Shown: piece after piece, positions 6,770 through 8,794 of the stretch
How the letters are laid out: each line of letters begins with the position of its first letter
Numbering within the stretch: position 1 is the first letter of the stretch
Source of the DNA: an uncultured Porphyromonadaceae bacterium
Lineage (GTDB): Bacteria > Bacteroidota > Bacteroidia > Bacteroidales > Muribaculaceae
Length of the DNA stretch: 8,794 nt
Direction: 5' to 3'
NCBI GenBank assembly: GCA_938027385.1
Contig: CALJBF010000176.1
Location: forward strand, 1-8,794
Position numbers and translations under genes: made by a program
The notes under the pieces: generated by a model
The model's database searches: none
Told to the model about the DNA's origin: nothing
What the model saw: only the letters and a program-made list of their open reading frames with translations

Positions 6770-7282
6770 ATGCACACGAAGACTGTATCACACATATCAT
6801 ATATGGTAATCGCCGCAATTGCGGCGATTACCGTTTTCTGCAGTTGCGACCGCCTGGACGACAACCGCATCCCCCCGGCGCCGGTGTACATAGCCTTCCC
6901 CTCCGAGGCCGAATGGCGCCTTTATGGCGTGACGGCCACGCCCGACCACCGCTCGTTCATAAAATCAGAACGGAAACCGGCCAACTTCCCCTACACGGCG
7001 CTGAGCCAGACCGGGTTCGGTGGCGTACTGCTGGTGGCCGACGTGCACAACACGCCGCAGGCGTTCGACCTTGCATGCCCCGTCGAGGCACGGCAGGATG
7101 TGTGCATCGTCGTCGACGAAGACAAGCACGACGCCTACTGCCCCAAATGCCACAGCCGCTATTCAATCTATACTAACGGGGGCACTCCCACATCGGGACC
7201 TGCCCTTGACGACGGCTACGGCCTGACCCGCTATGCGTGCACGCCGCGCACTACCGGCGAATACATGGTAATCTCACGATAA
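6770..7282 (+). CDS. Lipoprotein with degenerate Rieske-like domain
   Basis: From the ATG at 6770 the product has 170 residues; a GTG at 6761 in the same frame would add three. Residues 1-26 are a lipoprotein signal peptide with a hydrophobic core (VIAAIAAITVF) and a lipobox-like FCSC. Cys26 is the likely lipidated residue, followed by Asp, so the protein is anchored in the envelope. The rest resembles small Bacteroidales Rieske-like lipoproteins: GGVLLVADVHNTPQAFDLAC (84-103), then YCPKCHSRYSIYTNGG (123-138), a Gly-Pro pair (SGPA, 142-145) and GLTRYACT (151-158). In a true Rieske protein the two boxes are CxH and CxxH. Here box I reads CPVE (Cys103, no His), and box II reads CPKCH (Cys124, Cys127, His128). 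A normal 2Fe-2S cluster therefore looks unlikely; a structural disulfide or another metal is possible. It sits 28 nt after the SRPBCC stop and 12 nt before the helicase, as if cotranscribed. Confidence 0.78.
   Translation: MHTKTVSHISYMVIAAIAAITVFCSCDRLDDNRIPPAPVYIAFPSEAEWRLYGVTATPDHRSFIKSERKPANFPYTALSQTGFGGVLLVADVHNTPQAFDLACPVEARQDVCIVVDEDKHDAYCPKCHSRYSIYTNGGTPTSGPALDDGYGLTRYACTPRTTGEYMVISR
6805..6832 (+). repeat. Perfect 28-bp palindrome within lipoprotein signal-peptide codons
   Basis: The half-site GGTAATCGCCGCAA (6805-6818) is followed directly by its exact reverse complement (6819-6832), with no spacer. It falls in the lipoprotein gene from the last base of Met12 through Thr21, so it encodes the hydrophobic core of the signal peptide (VIAAIAAIT). 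The symmetry breaks at the flanking pair 6804/6833. As RNA it could form a strong hairpin, allowing for a loop of a few bases at the centre, about 35 nt after the start codon. As DNA it could be a dyad binding site. Confidence 0.9.
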
Positions 7283-7294
7283 AAGCATACCACA

Positions 7295-8608
7295 ATGGAC
7301 ATCAAGACCATAAAGCAACGCCTGGCTGACGCCCACGGCATCACGGCGCTCAACGACATGCAGATGCAGATGGCGGCCGACGCCGCATCGCGTCTGATTC
7401 TGCTGGCCCCCACAGGGTCGGGCAAGACGGTGGCGTTCACCATCAGGCTGTTGCGCGAGCTCACACCCTCGGCCGGGCGCATCCAGGCCGTGATACTGGC
7501 CCCGGCGCGCGAACTGGTCATACAGATAGCCAACGTGATACGTCCCGTGGCGGCCGGACTCAAGACCGTGGCGTTCTACGGCGGCCACAAGATGGAGGAC
7601 GAGGAGAACTCGCTCTCGGTCACTCCCGACATCATCGTGGCCACCCCCGGACGCCTGCTCGACCATATCCGCCGCGGCAACCTCAGCGTGGCCGACACCG
7701 GCGCCCTCGTCATCGACGAGTACGACAAGATGCTTGAACTCGGGTTCCTCGACGAAATGAAACGCATCGTCACCCGCATGAAGGCCCTGCGGCTCGTCAC
7801 CCTCACCTCGGCCACACGCCTGGGCGACATCCCCGACTTCATACCGCTGAAAGGCGCGTCGACATTCGATTTCACCGCCCACGGCCCCTCGGGACGGCTG
7901 CAGACCGTGCGCGTCTCCTCACCCACACGCGACAAGCTCGACACCCTCACCGCCCTGCTTGAGGCGTTGCCCAACGGCCGCGCGCTTGTGTTCGTGAACC
8001 ACCGCGACGCCGCCGAGCGTGTCTACAACCATCTGAAAGAGGTGCATCTGCCTGCGGGGCTATACCACGGCGGCCTCGAACAGCGTGAACGCCAGCTCGC
8101 CGTAGACCTGCTCAACAACGGTACCACCCCCGTGCTGGTCACCACCGACCTCGGGGCACGCGGACTCGACATCGACGCCGTAGACTATGTGATACACTAC
8201 CACACCCCCCTTACCCCCGAGAGCTGGACCCACCGCAACGGCCGCACCGCCCGCATGGGGGCATCGGGAACGGCATACGTAATCCTTGCCGACGACGAGA
8301 ACATCCCAGAGTTCGTGAACTACGACCGCGAGTATTTCCCCAAGGGCGCATCGGCCGACGGCATCCGCTCTGACGTGGCCACCCTCTACATAAACGCCGG
8401 CAAGAAAGAGAAAATCTCGCGCGGCGACATCGCCGGCTATCTCATGAAGGCCGGCGGCCTCGCCAAAGATGAAATGGGCAAGATTGCCGTCTACGACCAC
8501 TGGGCCATCGTGGCTGTGCCCCGCGCGAAAGCCGCCAAACTGGCCGACATCCTCGCCCCCCAGAAACTGAAAAATACCCGCGTGCGCATCACCCCCCTGA
8601 AAGGCTGA
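7295..8608 (+). CDS. DEAD-box RNA helicase with DbpA-type RNA-binding domain (DEYD variant)
   Basis: This 437-residue superfamily 2 RNA helicase is cytoplasmic and ATP-dependent. RecA-like domain 1 (about 1-205) has a reduced Q-motif (TALNDMQMQM, 17-26), Walker A APTGSGKT (38-45), PARELVIQ (70-77), TPGRLLD (117-123), motif II DEYD (141-144) and SAT (172-174). Domain 2 (about 206-350) has ALVFVNHR (230-237), TTDLGARGLDID (283-294) and motif VI HRNGRTARMG (313-322). Residues about 363-437 match the DbpA RNA-binding domain, an RRM-like fold that in E. coli DbpA recognises hairpin 92 of 23S rRNA. The general layout (SRGDIAGYLMKAGGL, then KIAVYDHWAIVAVP and a final RVRITPLK) fits. A role in 50S ribosome assembly is inferred. 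The only change in the core motifs is Tyr for Ala in DEAD; the catalytic Asp and Glu are kept. The ATG lies 12 nt after the lipoprotein stop and looks like the last gene of the group. It could be called DbpA-like, though orthology with E. coli dbpA is not proven here. Confidence 0.92.
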   Translation: MDIKTIKQRLADAHGITALNDMQMQMAADAASRLILLAPTGSGKTVAFTIRLLRELTPSAGRIQAVILAPARELVIQIANVIRPVAAGLKTVAFYGGHKMEDEENSLSVTPDIIVATPGRLLDHIRRGNLSVADTGALVIDEYDKMLELGFLDEMKRIVTRMKALRLVTLTSATRLGDIPDFIPLKGASTFDFTAHGPSGRLQTVRVSSPTRDKLDTLTALLEALPNGRALVFVNHRDAAERVYNHLKEVHLPAGLYHGGLEQRERQLAVDLLNNGTTPVLVTTDLGARGLDIDAVDYVIHYHTPLTPESWTHRNGRTARMGASGTAYVILADDENIPEFVNYDREYFPKGASADGIRSDVATLYINAGKKEKISRGDIAGYLMKAGGLAKDEMGKIAVYDHWAIVAVPRAKAAKLADILAPQKLKNTRVRITPLKG

Positions 8609-8630
8609 CGCCAACAAAACAATAAAACAA

Positions 8631-8675
8631 TAGGGTCTTTAGGGTCATTTGCGACCTTAAGACCCTAATGACCTT
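8631..8675. terminator. Intergenic stem-loop between convergent genes, likely bidirectional terminator
   Basis: TAGGGTCTT (8631-8639) pairs with AAGACCCTA (8659-8667). The stem continues as AGGGTC (8641-8646) with GACCTT (8653-8658), including one G-T pair, after a single bulged T at 8640, around the loop ATTTGC. On the plus strand it lies 22 nt after the helicase stop but is not followed by a T-run. On the minus strand it is followed by the T-rich complement of 8609-8630, as expected for an intrinsic terminator of the right-hand gene. An alternative pairing of AGGGTCATT (8641-8649) with AATGACCTT (8667-8675) is also possible. Confidence 0.65.
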
Positions 8676-8687
8676 ATTATCTCACAC

Positions 8688-8794
8688 TCAGCGGGTCACA
8701 GCAACCTTGCGGGTCACGTTGCCCCGGCGCACCACGTATATGCCCGGTGCAAGGCCGGGCAGATCCGTCCCGGTGCCCGATGCCACTTTCACAC
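8688..8794 (-). CDS. C-terminal fragment of a secreted protein with T9SS-like sorting domain
   Basis: Reading the minus strand from the right edge gives 34 residues, then TGA at 8690-8688; the rest of the gene lies outside the window. The end contains LPGLAPGIYVVRRGNVTRKV followed by AVTR. This matches the last strands of the type A C-terminal sorting domain of the type IX secretion system (pattern L-x-x-G-x-Y-h-V-x-x-x-G-x-x-x-x-K-h-x-V). Such domains direct export across the outer membrane and are then removed, usually leaving the passenger protein attached to the cell surface. The passenger is unseen. The gene is convergent with the helicase gene, and the stem-loop at 8631-8675 would end its transcript. 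With only 34 residues, the call rests on the motif and on the clean stop placed just before a terminator. Confidence 0.7.
   Translation of the reverse strand, partial: VKVASGTGTDLPGLAPGIYVVRRGNVTRKVAVTR

Overview
The window looks like chromosomal DNA of a GC-rich member of the Bacteroidales, plausibly Muribaculaceae; the family is an inference. The evidence is: two exact copies of TAACTTTG, which fits the Bacteroidetes -7 consensus TAnnTTTG; few strong Shine-Dalgarno sites; a partial C-terminus that resembles a type IX secretion (T9SS) sorting domain; and protein types typical of that phylum (a long TamB-like protein, a leucine-rich-repeat secreted protein, and a Rieske-like lipoprotein). There is no sign of a phage, plasmid, transposon, CRISPR array, tRNA or rRNA.

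Layout. Bases 1-710 (minus strand) hold the N-terminal 236 residues of a secreted leucine-rich-repeat protein whose C-terminus lies off the left edge. Bases 711-934 are a divergent intergenic region holding that gene's leader and the promoter of the next gene. Bases 935-5506 (plus) encode a 1523-residue TamB-family protein that appears to start at TTG. Bases 5507-5658 hold two stem-loops, a G-rich tract and a promoter. Bases 5659-8608 hold four closely spaced plus-strand genes that look like one operon: pyrE, a small SRPBCC/START-like protein, a lipoprotein with a degenerate Rieske-like domain, and a DbpA-like DEAD-box RNA helicase with DEYD in place of DEAD. Bases 8631-8675 form a strong stem-loop between convergent genes. 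Bases 8688-8794 (minus) are the last 34 codons of a protein with a T9SS-type C-terminus.

Function. TamB belongs to envelope biogenesis and the two edge genes to the secreted or surface proteome. The pyrE group mixes pyrimidine synthesis, an unassigned ligand-binding fold, an envelope lipoprotein and an RNA helicase. Its members share no obvious pathway, and their grouping probably reflects cotranscription.

I did not find a convincing new multi-gene system. The points most worth a second look are a perfect 28-bp palindrome inside the signal-peptide codons of the lipoprotein, the loss of the iron-sulfur ligand pattern in that lipoprotein, the TTG start of tamB, and an intergenic stem-loop with two mutually exclusive pairings.
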